DNA from: Nocardia sp. NBC_01503
GTDB lineage: Bacteria > Actinomycetota > Actinomycetes > Mycobacteriales > Mycobacteriaceae
Direction of reading: 5' to 3'
NCBI RefSeq assembly: GCF_036327755.1
Contig: NZ_CP109596.1
Location: 5,642,001-5,706,000, forward strand
Length of the DNA: 64,000 nucleotides
The position numbers were made by a program, and so were the translations under genes. Shown here one piece after another: positions 24,855-34,404 of this stretch; the first letter of the stretch is position 1; every line of letters begins with the position of its first letter. The notes below the pieces were generated by a model. The model saw only the letters and a program-made list of their open reading frames with translations, was not told the DNA's origin and searched no databases.

Positions 24855-26348
24855 GTGGCACCTCAGTACGACGCCATCGTGGTCGGTGCGGGTTTCGGCG
24901 GTATGGGGGCGGGTATCGAGCTGGACCGGCTCGGCCTGAGCAACTTCCTCATCCTGGAGCGCGAGGATGATCTCGGCGGCACCTGGCATGTCAATCACTA
25001 TCCGGGCCTGGCGGTCGATATCGCCTCGGTCACCTACTCCTATTCTTTCGAGCCCAACCCGAATTGGTCGCGCCTGTTCGCGCCCGGCGCGGAGCTCAAG
25101 AAGTACGCCGAGCACGTCGCCGAAAAATACGATCTGCGCCGCCGCATGCGCTTCGACACCGTGGTCGGGGGAGCGCGCTGGGATGACGAGCGGCAGCACT
25201 GGGTGGTCGCCATCGAGAATGGTGAATCCCTCACCGCGCGTTATCTGCTCGCCGCGACCGGCTTCCTGTCCCAGCCGTACACCCCGCCGTTCCCGGGTAT
25301 CGACACCTTCGCGGGCAAGATCATCCACACCACCCGGTGGGAGAACGACTTCGATCTGACCGATCACAAGGCCGCCATCATCGGCACCGGAGCCACCGCC
25401 GTGCAGTTGATTCCGGAGGTCGCCAAGAAGGCGCGGGCGCTCACCGTCTTCCAGCGCACCCCGATCTGGGTGGTGCCCAAGGTCGACACCGCCATCCCCA
25501 AGCCGGTGCAGCGCCTGTTCGCGCGAGTTCCCTTGACGCAGAAGGCCGCTCGGATGGTCAACACCACCATGCTGGAGGCCCTCATGGTCGTGGGCGTACT
25601 GCATTTCAAGCAGGCCAAACCGCTCAACAAGGCCGCCGCGGTGCTGGCCAAGGCGCATCTGCGAACCTCGGTGAAGGACAAGGAAACCCGCGAGAAGCTC
25701 ACCCCGGACTACGACTTCGGCTGTAAGCGCCCCACCTTCTCCAACCTGTACTTCAAGACCTTCAACGAACCGCATGTGCGACTGGAGACCAACTCGATCG
25801 ATCACATCGAACCGGACGGCATCGTCACCGCCGACGGCAATAAGACCGAGATCGACACCCTGATCCTGGCCACCGGCTTCAACCTGTGGGATGTGAACTT
25901 CCCGGCCATCGAGATCATCGGCCGCGAGGGCGTCAACCTCGGAAAGTTCTGGCGCGACAACCGCTTCCAGGCCTACGAGGGCGTCACCGTGCCGAAGTTC
26001 CCCAACTTCGTCTGCCTCAACAGCCCGTACTCGTACAGCGGCCTGTCCTACTTCACCACCATCGAGGCCCAGATGAAGCATATGGGCCGACTATTCGGTG
26101 AGATGCAGCGCCGCGGTGAGCAGGTCTTCGAGGTGACCGAGCACGCCAACACCGAATTCCTGGATCGGGTCACCGACAAGCTGGACTCCTCGGTGTTCTA
26201 CAGCGGCCAATGCTCCACCGCGCGCAGCTATTACTACAACCAGCACGGTGAGGCGGCCCTGCTGCGCCCCACCAGCACCTTGAACGCGCATCGCGAGGCC
26301 ACGAGCTTCCCGCTCGACGATTACACCTACGGCACGCGATCGGCCTGA
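24855..26348 (+). CDS. Flavin-containing Baeyer-Villiger-type monooxygenase
   Basis: A 497-residue FAD/NADPH monooxygenase. The FAD-binding motif is VVGAGFGGMGAG near the N-terminus, the BVMO fingerprint is FAGKIIHTTRW, and the second nucleotide-binding motif is IIGTGATAVQ. These enzymes insert oxygen next to a ketone (cyclic, aryl or steroid-type) using NADPH and O2. The GTG at 24855 has GGGAGG 6 bp upstream. It is divergent from a TetR gene with a perfect palindrome between them, so it is probably induced by its substrate or a related ketone. Confidence 0.9.
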   Translation: MAPQYDAIVVGAGFGGMGAGIELDRLGLSNFLILEREDDLGGTWHVNHYPGLAVDIASVTYSYSFEPNPNWSRLFAPGAELKKYAEHVAEKYDLRRRMRFDTVVGGARWDDERQHWVVAIENGESLTARYLLAATGFLSQPYTPPFPGIDTFAGKIIHTTRWENDFDLTDHKAAIIGTGATAVQLIPEVAKKARALTVFQRTPIWVVPKVDTAIPKPVQRLFARVPLTQKAARMVNTTMLEALMVVGVLHFKQAKPLNKAAAVLAKAHLRTSVKDKETREKLTPDYDFGCKRPTFSNLYFKTFNEPHVRLETNSIDHIEPDGIVTADGNKTEIDTLILATGFNLWDVNFPAIEIIGREGVNLGKFWRDNRFQAYEGVTVPKFPNFVCLNSPYSYSGLSYFTTIEAQMKHMGRLFGEMQRRGEQVFEVTEHANTEFLDRVTDKLDSSVFYSGQCSTARSYYYNQHGEAALLRPTSTLNAHREATSFPLDDYTYGTRSA

Positions 26349-26385
26349 CCTGGAGACTCCGCGCCGGGTAGGTCCGGCACGGAGA

Positions 26386-26417
26386 CGCGCGGCCGGTGGG
26401 TCGGCTCCGGCCGCGCG
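26386..26417. terminator. Hairpin between the monooxygenase and the convergent reductase gene
   Basis: CGCGCGGCCGG (26386-26396) pairs perfectly with CCGGCCGCGCG (26407-26417) over a 10-nt loop. It stands between two convergent genes and is probably a bidirectional terminator. Confidence 0.65.
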
Positions 26418-26431
26418 GTCAGGTACCTATC

Positions 26432-26959
26432 TCATTTGACGACTTCGTAACGGGCGCAGGTGAGTTCACCGTTCAAGGCGACCTCGACGGGCCGCAACTC
26501 CTGTCGCGCGGGAAATATCGGCGCACCCGATCCGAGGGTGACCGGCGCGAACGACACGATGATCTCGTCCAGCAGTCCGTGCTCGGCGAACTCCGCGGCC
26601 AATCCGCCGCCGCCGGCCACCCACAATTTCTTATCCCCGGCCGCATCCGCCATCTGCCGGTGAATATCGGGAATCGCCGCGCTGGTGAAGCGAATATCGC
26701 GCCCCGGCCTCGCCTCGAACTCGCGATGGGTCACCACCCATGCGGGCATCTCATAGGGCCAGGACTCGGGTTCATGATCCAACAGCCATTGATAGGTATT
26801 GGCCCCCATGACGATCGCGCCGATCTCGGCGATGAAATTGTCATAACCCATCGGACCCGAGCTGTCGTTCTTACGGGTCAGCAGCCAATCCAGGGAATGC
26901 TCCGCATCGGCGATGAATCCGTCCAGACTGCTGGCGGTGTAGTAGGTGGTGAAGGACAT
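26432..26959 (-). CDS. RibD/dihydrofolate reductase-like family protein
   Basis: A 175-residue protein of the DHFR/RibD C-terminal superfamily. It has MSFTTYYTASSLDGFIAD, GAIVMGANTYQWLL, WVAGGGGLAAEFAEHGLLDEI and LGSGAPIFP, the usual NADPH-binding and substrate loops. The substrate is not folate by default; members of this group are mostly uncharacterised. The start codon follows the stop of the AraC-type gene with a 1-bp gap, so the two are translated from one message. Confidence 0.83.
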   Translation of the reverse strand: MSFTTYYTASSLDGFIADAEHSLDWLLTRKNDSSGPMGYDNFIAEIGAIVMGANTYQWLLDHEPESWPYEMPAWVVTHREFEARPGRDIRFTSAAIPDIHRQMADAAGDKKLWVAGGGGLAAEFAEHGLLDEIIVSFAPVTLGSGAPIFPARQELRPVEVALNGELTCARYEVVK

Positions 26960-26960
26960 C

Positions 26961-27947
26961 TCAACCTCTCCGTCGTAGCCACATAATGGGATCCCCGTGG
27001 CCGATTTCCGCTGCGTCATCAGGTTTTTCGGCGCGCAGCCAGGCTCGGACGAGCAGTCTGCGATGCGCCGAATAGGTCAGTACATGGGCGATCACACTGC
27101 CGAGCACGAAACTCTCCGGCGGCTCGCACAAGGCGTCGATGAGCGTGTCGCTCCAGGCTCCGCGCGCATCGATATCGCGCACCGCGCCCAGCCAGCGCGG
27201 CACCAGCTCCTCGAACCGCTCCCGCAGGGCGCTCGCGTCGTCGCCCGGTTTCTCGGGTGTATCCGCTCCGTCGATGGCGGCCAGCCACACCTCGCGCGTC
27301 CACACCAGATTGGCCAGCACCCCGGCGATGGACTCCTCGACCCCGTCCCAGTCCAGGACCGAGAACCCCGGTGCGCGCACCCGCCGGTACCCCTCGTCGG
27401 TCAATCCCGCCGCCCGTTCCAGCAGCTCCCGGATGTCATCCACATCGTGATGCAGCATGACCGCCGTCGGATCCATATCCGGCCGTCCCTTCGCTTCGCG
27501 CTGCACCCACAGCGACATGGGCGGATGGAAATGCACCCCGTTCACCGTCGGCAGCCAGCGCGCCGCCCGCTCGGACCCGGTCCCGCTCGGCGGATGTCCG
27601 TAGGCCCGGCTGTAGGCCCGGCTGAATCCCTCCACCGATTCGTATCCGGCCGCGAACGCCACCTCGGTGACGCTCTCGCCGCGACTCAATTGCCACCCCG
27701 CGCGTTCGAGCAATACCCGCCGCCGCAGTGCCACCGGTGATTCCCCGGTCCCGTGCGCGAACTGCCGGGAGAAATGGAACGGTGAGGAGTACGCGTCCGC
27801 CGCCATCGCGCCGAGTGTCGAATTGTCCTGCGCCAGTACCGCGTCCAGCAGTTCCCGAAGTCGATCGCGTCCGATGTGCACCGCATAAGTCTGGCCCGAG
27901 CGGATGCTCGCGCGCTTGACCGATCTTGCTGTGTCGTCTCCCCGCAT
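26961..27947 (-). CDS. AraC-type HTH protein fused to a DinB-like domain
   Basis: A 328-residue protein. Residues about 25-125 form an AraC DNA-binding domain (MAADAYSSPFHFSRQFAHGTGESP, then EVAFAAGYESVEGFSRAYSRAYG). The C-terminal half, from LHHDVDDIRELLERA to the end, looks like a DinB-type four-helix bundle with conserved His residues (MLHHDVDD and VIAHVLTYSAHRR). Such fusions occur with DHFR-like partners in actinobacteria, as here. A metal- or thiol-sensing role for the DinB half is a guess. It is divergent from yajC. Confidence 0.8.
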   Translation of the reverse strand: MRGDDTARSVKRASIRSGQTYAVHIGRDRLRELLDAVLAQDNSTLGAMAADAYSSPFHFSRQFAHGTGESPVALRRRVLLERAGWQLSRGESVTEVAFAAGYESVEGFSRAYSRAYGHPPSGTGSERAARWLPTVNGVHFHPPMSLWVQREAKGRPDMDPTAVMLHHDVDDIRELLERAAGLTDEGYRRVRAPGFSVLDWDGVEESIAGVLANLVWTREVWLAAIDGADTPEKPGDDASALRERFEELVPRWLGAVRDIDARGAWSDTLIDALCEPPESFVLGSVIAHVLTYSAHRRLLVRAWLRAEKPDDAAEIGHGDPIMWLRRRG

Positions 27948-28070
27948 CGGCCCACGGCATTCGCCCTGGGCGAATCCGATACAGGTCGGCGCGCCCTATC
28001 TCAGGTTCTCCTGGCAGACTGTCTGGGAAACGACCCATTCGACCACTCAAATTAAGGGCTGACTTCGACG

Positions 28071-28466
28071 ATGGACCTTCTGCTGCCGCTGCTGCTGGTT
28101 GCTCTGCTCATCCCGATGTTCCTGGGCGTCCGCCGCCAGAAGCGGGAGATGGCCAAGGTGACCGAGATGCAGGAGACCCTGAAGGTCGGTGACCGCGTGG
28201 TCACCACATCGGGCTTGTTCGGCACCGTCGTCGAGGCCGATGACGACTCCGTCGATCTCGAGATCGCCGAGGATGTCGTCACCACCTGGCTGCGCGCCAG
28301 CATCCGCGAGATCCGCAATGAGGATGCCACCGCCGTCGAGGAGTCGACCGACACCGAGGCCCCCATCGCGGAGTCCGGGTCCGACAGCGTCACCGCCTCG
28401 GAGAACTCCGACGGTGCCGAGGGGTCGGAGAACTCCGACGCCGCTCCCAAGCTGTCCAAGGACTGA
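28071..28466 (+). CDS. yajC: Preprotein translocase subunit YajC
   Basis: A 131-residue YajC with one N-terminal transmembrane helix (LLLPLLLVALLIPMFL), the RRQKREMAKVTEMQETLKVGDRVVT segment and a GTVVEADDDSVDLEIAEDV beta region. The acidic Ser/Glu-rich tail is longer than in enterics and usual for actinobacteria. It is the first gene of the yajC-secD-secF cluster, 98 bp ahead of secD. Confidence 0.94.
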   Translation: MDLLLPLLLVALLIPMFLGVRRQKREMAKVTEMQETLKVGDRVVTTSGLFGTVVEADDDSVDLEIAEDVVTTWLRASIREIRNEDATAVEESTDTEAPIAESGSDSVTASENSDGAEGSENSDAAPKLSKD

Positions 28467-28563
28467 CATTCCCGCGCGCCGTCGGCCCGCCGTGATCCGG
28501 TGGCCGACGGCGCTGCGGTGTGCCCGCTCGATCCATCACTGATCCGCCTAGGAGATAAGTACT

Positions 28564-30273
28564 GTGCCACCTTCCCAGGGAACGGCGCATCCGCTGCGCC
28601 TGCTCGGCGTCTACGCCGCACTGGTGGCCGTGATGTTCGGCCTGATCTTCTTCACCGGAGACAAATCGGCGAGCCCCAAGCTCGGCATCGACCTACAGGG
28701 CGGCACTCGCGTCACGCTGACGCCGCGCACGCCCGACGGCGGTAAGCCCAGCCAGGACAGTCTGCGCAAGGCGCAGAGCATCATCGAGCAGCGCGTCAAC
28801 GGCCTGGGTGTCTCCGGTTCCGAGGTCGTCATCGAGGGTGACAACCTGGTCATCACGGTTCCGGGCGAGGACGGCGCGCAGGCCAAGGCGCTCGCCACCA
28901 CCGCCAAGATGTACATCCGCCCGGTGCTGCAGGCGATCGCCCCGCAGGTGAAGAACGGCCAACCGGTCAACCAGCAGCAGCAACAGCAGCCGCAGCAACC
29001 GGTCGCGCCACCGCCGTCCTCGGTCGAGCCGAGCGCTCCCGTGGAGACGCCGCCCGCGGCCGACGCTCCGACGAGTGAGGCTCCGGCCCCGCAGAATCGG
29101 GTGTTCCCGGCACAGGCTCCGACCACCCCGTCCGCGCCGCCCACTCAGCCCAGTGCGCAGCAGACGCAGCAGGAGATCCAGGCGGCCAAGGCACTGCGGC
29201 AGAGCACCGATCCGCAGATCCAGCAGACCGCCATGCTCACCATGGACTGCGGCAAGCCGGATCCGTTGCAGGGCAATGACGATCCGAACCTGCCGCTGGT
29301 GACCTGCTCGGTCGAGGGCAATGAGGTCTACCTGCTGGACAAGTCCCGCCTGGACGGTCAGGAGATCAAGGACGCCTCCGGCCAGTATGTGCAGAAGGAA
29401 TCCAAGTGGGTCGTCTCGGTGGACTTCAAGTCCGGCGGTGCCGACACCTGGGGCAAGCTGACCACCGAGTACTACAACAAGCAGCTGGCCTTCGTGCTCG
29501 ACACCAAGGTGGTCAGCTCGCCGGTCGTGCAGCAGGGTGGCCAGTACGGCGGTAGCACCTCGATCTCCGGCCAGGGCATCAACAAGTCCACCGCGCAGGA
29601 GCTCGGCAATACCCTCAAGTACGGTTCGCTGCCGCTCTCGTTCCAGACCTCCGAGGCCGAAACCGTCTCGGCGACACTGGGTTTGAGCTCGCTGCGCGCG
29701 GGTCTGATCGCCGGTGCCATCGGTCTGGTGGCGGTGCTGCTGTACTGCCTGCTCTACTACCGCATGCTCGGCTTCCTGGCCGGTTTCTCACTGGTCGCGG
29801 CCGGTGTGGCGGTGTACGCGCTGATCGTGCTGCTGGGCCGCTCGATCGGATTCACCCTCGATCTCGCCGGCATCGCCGGTTTGATCATCGGTATCGGTAT
29901 GACAGCCGACTCGTTCGTCGTCTTCTTCGAACGCATCAAGGACCAGATGCGCGGCGGGCGCAGTTTCCGCTCCGCGGTCCCGCGTGGCTGGCAGCGCGCA
30001 CAGCGCACCAACCTCTCGGGTAAGACGGTCTCGCTGATCGCCTCCGCGGTGCTCTACATCCTGGCCGCCGGTCAGGTGAAGGGCTTCGCGTTCACACTGG
30101 GTCTGACCACGGTGCTCGACATCATCGTGCTGTACCTGGTCACCTCACCGCTGCTGATGCTGGCCTCGCGCTCGGCCTTCTGGGCCAAGCCGTCGGTGAA
30201 CGGTCTCGGCGCGGTTGCTGAAATTGCCCGGGAGCGCAAGGCAGCCTCCGGTGTCCTGGTGAAGGAGGCGTGA
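28564..30273 (+). CDS. secD: Protein translocase subunit SecD
   Basis: A 569-residue RND-type membrane protein that, with SecF, uses proton motive force to pull exported proteins through SecYEG. The N-terminal helix is followed by GIDLQGGTRVTLTP; the extracytoplasmic P1 domain carries a Gln/Pro-rich insertion of about 90 residues (about 135-215), which is not in E. coli SecD but common in actinobacteria. Six C-terminal helices include LAGIAGLIIGIGMTADSFVVFFERI. The secF start overlaps the SecD stop region. Confidence 0.96.
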   Translation: MPPSQGTAHPLRLLGVYAALVAVMFGLIFFTGDKSASPKLGIDLQGGTRVTLTPRTPDGGKPSQDSLRKAQSIIEQRVNGLGVSGSEVVIEGDNLVITVPGEDGAQAKALATTAKMYIRPVLQAIAPQVKNGQPVNQQQQQQPQQPVAPPPSSVEPSAPVETPPAADAPTSEAPAPQNRVFPAQAPTTPSAPPTQPSAQQTQQEIQAAKALRQSTDPQIQQTAMLTMDCGKPDPLQGNDDPNLPLVTCSVEGNEVYLLDKSRLDGQEIKDASGQYVQKESKWVVSVDFKSGGADTWGKLTTEYYNKQLAFVLDTKVVSSPVVQQGGQYGGSTSISGQGINKSTAQELGNTLKYGSLPLSFQTSEAETVSATLGLSSLRAGLIAGAIGLVAVLLYCLLYYRMLGFLAGFSLVAAGVAVYALIVLLGRSIGFTLDLAGIAGLIIGIGMTADSFVVFFERIKDQMRGGRSFRSAVPRGWQRAQRTNLSGKTVSLIASAVLYILAAGQVKGFAFTLGLTTVLDIIVLYLVTSPLLMLASRSAFWAKPSVNGLGAVAEIARERKAASGVLVKEA

Positions 30274-31505
30274 TGGCGCGCGACAGCGGTTCGGTCCTGG
30301 ATATCGATTCCGAACTCGACTACGAGTCGGACAAGGCCACGCGTAAGCACAGCCTGTTCGAGCGGTTGTACACCGGCACCGGCGGTTTCGAGATCGTCGG
30401 GCGGCGCAAGCTGTTCTACGGTCTCGCGGCGCTGCTGCTGGCGATCGCGGTGGCCTCCATCGCGATTCGCGGGTTCACCCTCGGTATCGACTTCGCCGGT
30501 GGTTCCCGCATCCAGTTGCCCGCGGGCGACGGGGTGACCACCTCGCAGGTGGAGAAGGTCTACTCCCAGACCCTCGGCCATGACGCGGTCACGGTGCAGA
30601 AGGTGGGCTCCGGATCGGCCGCGGCCATCCAGATCCGGTCCGACACCCTGGACAAGGATCAGACCGACAAATTGCAGAACGCCCTCTTCGAAGCCTTCAA
30701 GCCGAAGGATTCCAACGGGCAGCCCAGTATCAACGCCATCTCCACCGCCGAGATCAGCGAGACCTGGGGCGGCGAGGTCACGCACAAGGCGCTGCTGGCG
30801 CTGGTGGTGTTCGTCGTACTGACCATGGTGTACATCGCGATTCGCTTCGAACGCGATATGTCCATCGCGGCCATCGGCTCGCTGTTCTTCAATCTCGTTG
30901 TGACAGCGGGCATCTACTCGCTGGTGGGTTTCGAGGTGACGCCGGCGGCGGTCATCGGCCTGCTCACGATTCTGGGTTATGTGCTGTACGACAACGTGGT
31001 CGTCTTCGACAAGGTCGAGGAGAACACCGAGGGTGTACTGCATTTGAGCAAGCACACCTACGCCGAGAAGGCGAACCTGGCGGCGAATCAGACGCTGATG
31101 CGTTCGATCAACACCACCATCATCGGCATTCTGCCGATCATCGGCATGCTGGTGGTCGCGGTGTGGCTGCTCGGTGTGGGCACGCTCAAGGATCTGGCGC
31201 TGGTGCAGCTGGTCGGCATGATCGTCGGCGCGTACTCCTCGATCTTCTTCGCGGTGCCGCTGCTGGTGACCATCAAGGAGCGCTGGGGTCCGGTGGCCGC
31301 GCACACCAAGAAGGTGCTCGCGCGCCGCTCGGGTGCCTCCACCGGTCGCGCCACCGAATCCGCCGCGCAGCGCGCGGGTGCGGCCAGCCGTCCGGTGACC
31401 GTCGCGGCCGGGCGGGAAGGCGCGGCGCCGCGTCCGCGCGGTGGAGCCGACGCTCCGCGTCCCGGCACTCGACCGAGTGGGAAACGAACCAAGAGAAGGC
31501 ACTGA
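30273..31505 (+). CDS. secF: Protein translocase subunit SecF
   Basis: A 410-residue partner of SecD. It has the SecF signature FTLGIDFAGGSRIQLP in the periplasmic domain and GYVLYDNVVVFDKVEENTEG in the membrane domain. AAGGAGG lies 4-5 bp upstream of the ATG at 30273, whose A is the last base of the secD TGA; a GTG 3 bp earlier is less well placed. The C-terminal ~90 residues are basic, low in complexity and cytoplasmic. Confidence 0.96.
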   Translation: MARDSGSVLDIDSELDYESDKATRKHSLFERLYTGTGGFEIVGRRKLFYGLAALLLAIAVASIAIRGFTLGIDFAGGSRIQLPAGDGVTTSQVEKVYSQTLGHDAVTVQKVGSGSAAAIQIRSDTLDKDQTDKLQNALFEAFKPKDSNGQPSINAISTAEISETWGGEVTHKALLALVVFVVLTMVYIAIRFERDMSIAAIGSLFFNLVVTAGIYSLVGFEVTPAAVIGLLTILGYVLYDNVVVFDKVEENTEGVLHLSKHTYAEKANLAANQTLMRSINTTIIGILPIIGMLVVAVWLLGVGTLKDLALVQLVGMIVGAYSSIFFAVPLLVTIKERWGPVAAHTKKVLARRSGASTGRATESAAQRAGAASRPVTVAAGREGAAPRPRGGADAPRPGTRPSGKRTKRRH

Positions 31506-31524
31506 GCGCAGGGGGTTGCGGCAA

Positions 31525-33306
31525 GTGATTGGAAACAAGGCTCGCCGCGGCAACTCTGTCGCGGGTCACCGCGGCGAGCCGCGACAGAGCAGTCGCGGTA
31601 CCTCGCTCCGTCGCGGTTCGGTCGTCATGCTCGCCGGTGTGGTCGCCGCGGGCATGGTGGCGGGCTGCGCCGGGAAGAATCAGGTGCCCTCCATCGGCTA
31701 CGGCGTGGATACCGCCGTCGCCAGCTACAACGGCGGCAGCACGCTGGGCGCCAATAGCGGTGCGGCGGCGGTGTTCGCACGTGTGATCACCGGCTTCTTT
31801 TACACCGGCCCGGATGGGCAGCCGGTGGCCGATACCGATACCGGCACCGCGAAAGAGGTGCCGGGCGAGGCGCAGACCATCCAGTACCGCCTGAATCCGG
31901 ACGGTAAGTACTCCGATGGCGTGGCCACCTCCTGTGACGATCTGGTCATGGCGTGGGCCGCGCGCAGCGGACGCTTCACCAAGGCCGGTCCGGGCGGGCC
32001 GGTGCCCATGTTCGATGCCGCCGGCACGGCCGGATACAGCGATATCGAGCGGGTGGACTGTCAGCCCGGATCCAAGGACGCCACCGTGGTGTTCCGGCCC
32101 GGTCGGCATTACTCGGCGTGGAAGACGCTGTTCAATGCCGCCGAGCTGATGCCCGCGCATGTGGTCGCCTCGGCGGTGAAGGTGCCGAATGTGGTGGCGC
32201 CCTTGCAATCCGGGGATCAGGCCACCGCGGAGCGGATCGCCGATTTCTGGAATACCGGTTGGATTCTCAAGCCGGGCAAGATCGATCAGACGGTGCTGCC
32301 CGCCTCGGGTCCGTATCGGATCGAATCGTTCAGCGACAAGGACGGTCTGGTCCTGGTCAAGAATGAGAAGTGGTGGGGCAACGCCGCCAAGACACCGCGA
32401 ATCGTGGTGTGGGACAAGAACACCGATCTCAAGGCCAAGGTCGACTCCAAGGCCGTCGAGGTGCTCGATATCGGTGCGGGCGCGCTCGGTGCCACCAAGC
32501 CCGGTGGGATGGCCGTGCGGAATCTCCCGGGTCGCGGCGTGGAGCAGTTGGTGCTCGGCACCGTTGGCGTTTTCCAGAATGTGGCCGCGCGCCGGGCCTT
32601 CGCCCTCTGCGTGCCGCGCGCGGCGCTGTTCGACAAGTTCGGGCACCCGGATTACAAGGTCGATACCGGGCTCGGCGCGGGCGTGCTGAATTCCCGTACC
32701 GTGCAGCAGGATTCGCTGTACTACCCGGCGATCTCGGGTGCTGGCGACAAGTACAAGAACGGTGACGCGGGTGCGGCGGGTCAGGCCATGACCGCCGCAG
32801 GTCAGGCCAATGCCACCATTCGGATCGGCTATCTGCGCCCGGATGAACGGCGCGCGCAGACCGTCGCCATGATCGCCGATGCCTGTAAGGCGGGCGGTAT
32901 CACGGTGGTCGACGCGGGCACGCCGGACTTCTCCCCGCAGCAGCTCGTCGACGGCAAGGTGGATGCGATTCTGAGCGGTACGGCGGCCATGCCCGGACCG
33001 TCCGGTTCGTTGACAGCTAACGATGCGATTGCGTCCTTGCACACAGGTCAGGGCCTGAATTTCAACAGGTTCGGTAATGGCCGCTACGATGCCATCGCGG
33101 ATCAGCTTGCGGCGGAGGACAACTCGACCACGGTGCTGAACTTGCTCAACGAGCAGGAGAACCTGCTCTGGAGCGAGATGCCGTCCATCCCGTTGTTCGC
33201 CTCCCCGCGCACCATCGCGTTCGGGGACGGTCTGAAGGACGGGATCGCCAGCCCCACCAAGGCGGGCGCGGGCTGGAATATGGATCGCTGGGTCCTCGAA
33301 CGGTGA
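31525..33306 (+). CDS. ABC-transporter-type solute-binding lipoprotein (SBP_bac_5 family)
   Basis: A 593-residue lipoprotein. A Tat/Sec-like N-terminus with an Arg-rich head leads to a hydrophobic stretch (VVMLAGVVAAGMVAGC) with lipobox Cys48. The mature part resembles the peptide/oligopeptide binding family: TIQYRLNPDGKYSDGVATSCDDL, ILKPGKIDQTVLPASGPYRI and KNEKWWGN. It corresponds in position to Rv2585c of M. tuberculosis, between secF and apt, and has no partner permease here. The GTG at 31525 is 19 bp after secF, and apt follows with coupled translation. Confidence 0.83.
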   Translation: MIGNKARRGNSVAGHRGEPRQSSRGTSLRRGSVVMLAGVVAAGMVAGCAGKNQVPSIGYGVDTAVASYNGGSTLGANSGAAAVFARVITGFFYTGPDGQPVADTDTGTAKEVPGEAQTIQYRLNPDGKYSDGVATSCDDLVMAWAARSGRFTKAGPGGPVPMFDAAGTAGYSDIERVDCQPGSKDATVVFRPGRHYSAWKTLFNAAELMPAHVVASAVKVPNVVAPLQSGDQATAERIADFWNTGWILKPGKIDQTVLPASGPYRIESFSDKDGLVLVKNEKWWGNAAKTPRIVVWDKNTDLKAKVDSKAVEVLDIGAGALGATKPGGMAVRNLPGRGVEQLVLGTVGVFQNVAARRAFALCVPRAALFDKFGHPDYKVDTGLGAGVLNSRTVQQDSLYYPAISGAGDKYKNGDAGAAGQAMTAAGQANATIRIGYLRPDERRAQTVAMIADACKAGGITVVDAGTPDFSPQQLVDGKVDAILSGTAAMPGPSGSLTANDAIASLHTGQGLNFNRFGNGRYDAIADQLAAEDNSTTVLNLLNEQENLLWSEMPSIPLFASPRTIAFGDGLKDGIASPTKAGAGWNMDRWVLER

Positions 33307-33341
33307 GTGGCAGCGGCGGCGAGGTGACGAGGAGTGGGTGT

Positions 33342-33914
33342 ATGAGCAAGCATGAAATGGTCGATACCGCCGAGGCGTTCGGTGAGCGCACCGCCAAGGC
33401 CGCCGACGCGGTGCGGCGGCTGACCCGCTGGCATGACGACTTCCCGACTCCGGGAGTGCGTTTCGCCGATCTCACGCCGGTCTTCGCCGAGGCCGAGGGC
33501 TTCCGCACCGTTCTGGATTGCTTCGCCGCCTGCGCACCGGACGCCGATCTGGTCGCGGGCGTGGACGCGCGCGGCTTCCTGCTCGGCGCGGGCGTGGCCG
33601 CGGTGCTCGGCACCGGTGTGGTCGCGGTGCGCAAGGCGGGCAAGCTGCCGCCGCCGGTCATCAGCCGCGAGTACACCCTCGAATACGGTTCGGCCGCACT
33701 GGAGATCCCGGCCGACGGTATCGAGCTGAAGGGTCGTCGCGTCCTGCTGCTCGACGATGTGCTGGCCACCGGTGGCACCCTCGCGGCCGCGGCCGAACTC
33801 TTCCACGCGGCCGGGGCGGAGATCATCGCCGCCGCGGTCGTGCTCGAACTCGGCTTCCTCGGTGGCCGGGAGCGCCAGGGCGACTACCCGCTCACCTCGA
33901 TCGTCACGCTCTGA
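33342..33914 (+). CDS. apt: Adenine phosphoribosyltransferase
   Basis: A 190-residue enzyme converting adenine and PRPP to AMP in purine salvage. The PRPP loop is RRVLLLDDVLATGGTLAAAAEL, the FPTPGVRFADLTPVF segment is typical of APRT, and the KLPPPVISREYTLEYGSAALEI stretch forms the flexible catalytic hood. The ATG at 33342 has CGAGGAG 6 bp upstream; a GTG at 33303, on the stop of the previous gene, is possible. The secDF-lipoprotein-apt-relA order matches M. tuberculosis, but here six genes separate apt from relA. Confidence 0.95.
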   Translation: MSKHEMVDTAEAFGERTAKAADAVRRLTRWHDDFPTPGVRFADLTPVFAEAEGFRTVLDCFAACAPDADLVAGVDARGFLLGAGVAAVLGTGVVAVRKAGKLPPPVISREYTLEYGSAALEIPADGIELKGRRVLLLDDVLATGGTLAAAAELFHAAGAEIIAAAVVLELGFLGGRERQGDYPLTSIVTL

Positions 33915-33938
33915 TCCGTCCGGCACGCTGAGCCCGCG

Positions 33939-34229
33939 TCAGGAGACGACGCGGGCGATCAGTCCGGTGACGAACAGCCAGAACACCGCGGCCAGTCCGT
34001 AGTTCAGCACAATGTCCAGGTTGCCGTTCCCGGTGTGGAACAGGCCGGGGAAGAACAGGGCCAGCGGTTCGGCCCAGCCCTTGATGAAGGTGAAGAACCG
34101 GTTGGACTGATCCGCGCCGAGGGTCAGCAGCAGGATGTAGACGACCTCGACCACTGCGAAGAGAGCGCCGATGCCGGTGATCAAGCGGGCCGCGGCGCTC
34201 TCCCGATAGGTTTGATACATATAAGGCAT
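33939..34229 (-). CDS. Small four-helix membrane protein, paralogue 1
   Basis: A 96-residue protein with three to four hydrophobic helices. Conserved features are ITGIGALFAVVEVVYILLL, a polar loop ADQSNRFFTFIKGWAEP, the amphipathic LALFFPGLFHTGN and NYGLAAVFWLFVTGLIARVV. It is convergent with apt (24-bp gap). A closely related copy lies at 35607-35894 on the other side of the PucR gene. No function is known to me; the shared FFTFIKG.AEPLALFFPGLF core looks like a family motif. Confidence 0.75.
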   Translation of the reverse strand: MPYMYQTYRESAAARLITGIGALFAVVEVVYILLLTLGADQSNRFFTFIKGWAEPLALFFPGLFHTGNGNLDIVLNYGLAAVFWLFVTGLIARVVS

Positions 34230-34404
34230 ATCGGGTGAGTGCCCGTGGTACGCCGGTTGAAACAGACCGATCCGTCAGGGTCCGTCCCCTCCGCTGAGCC
34301 CGCGGATTTGTTCGGATGACAGGTTGCGGACGATTGGTTGTGCTGATTGCCCTGCTGTGTCCCGTTGTGCTGCGCACGGATTCGTTCGCGCTCACAATGT
34401 CGAG

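Noticed and set aside
34230..34404. Possible riboswitch or RNA gene in the PucR upstream region
   Set aside because: No conserved aptamer motif or stable extended fold was recognisable; the region looks like an ordinary divergent promoter.
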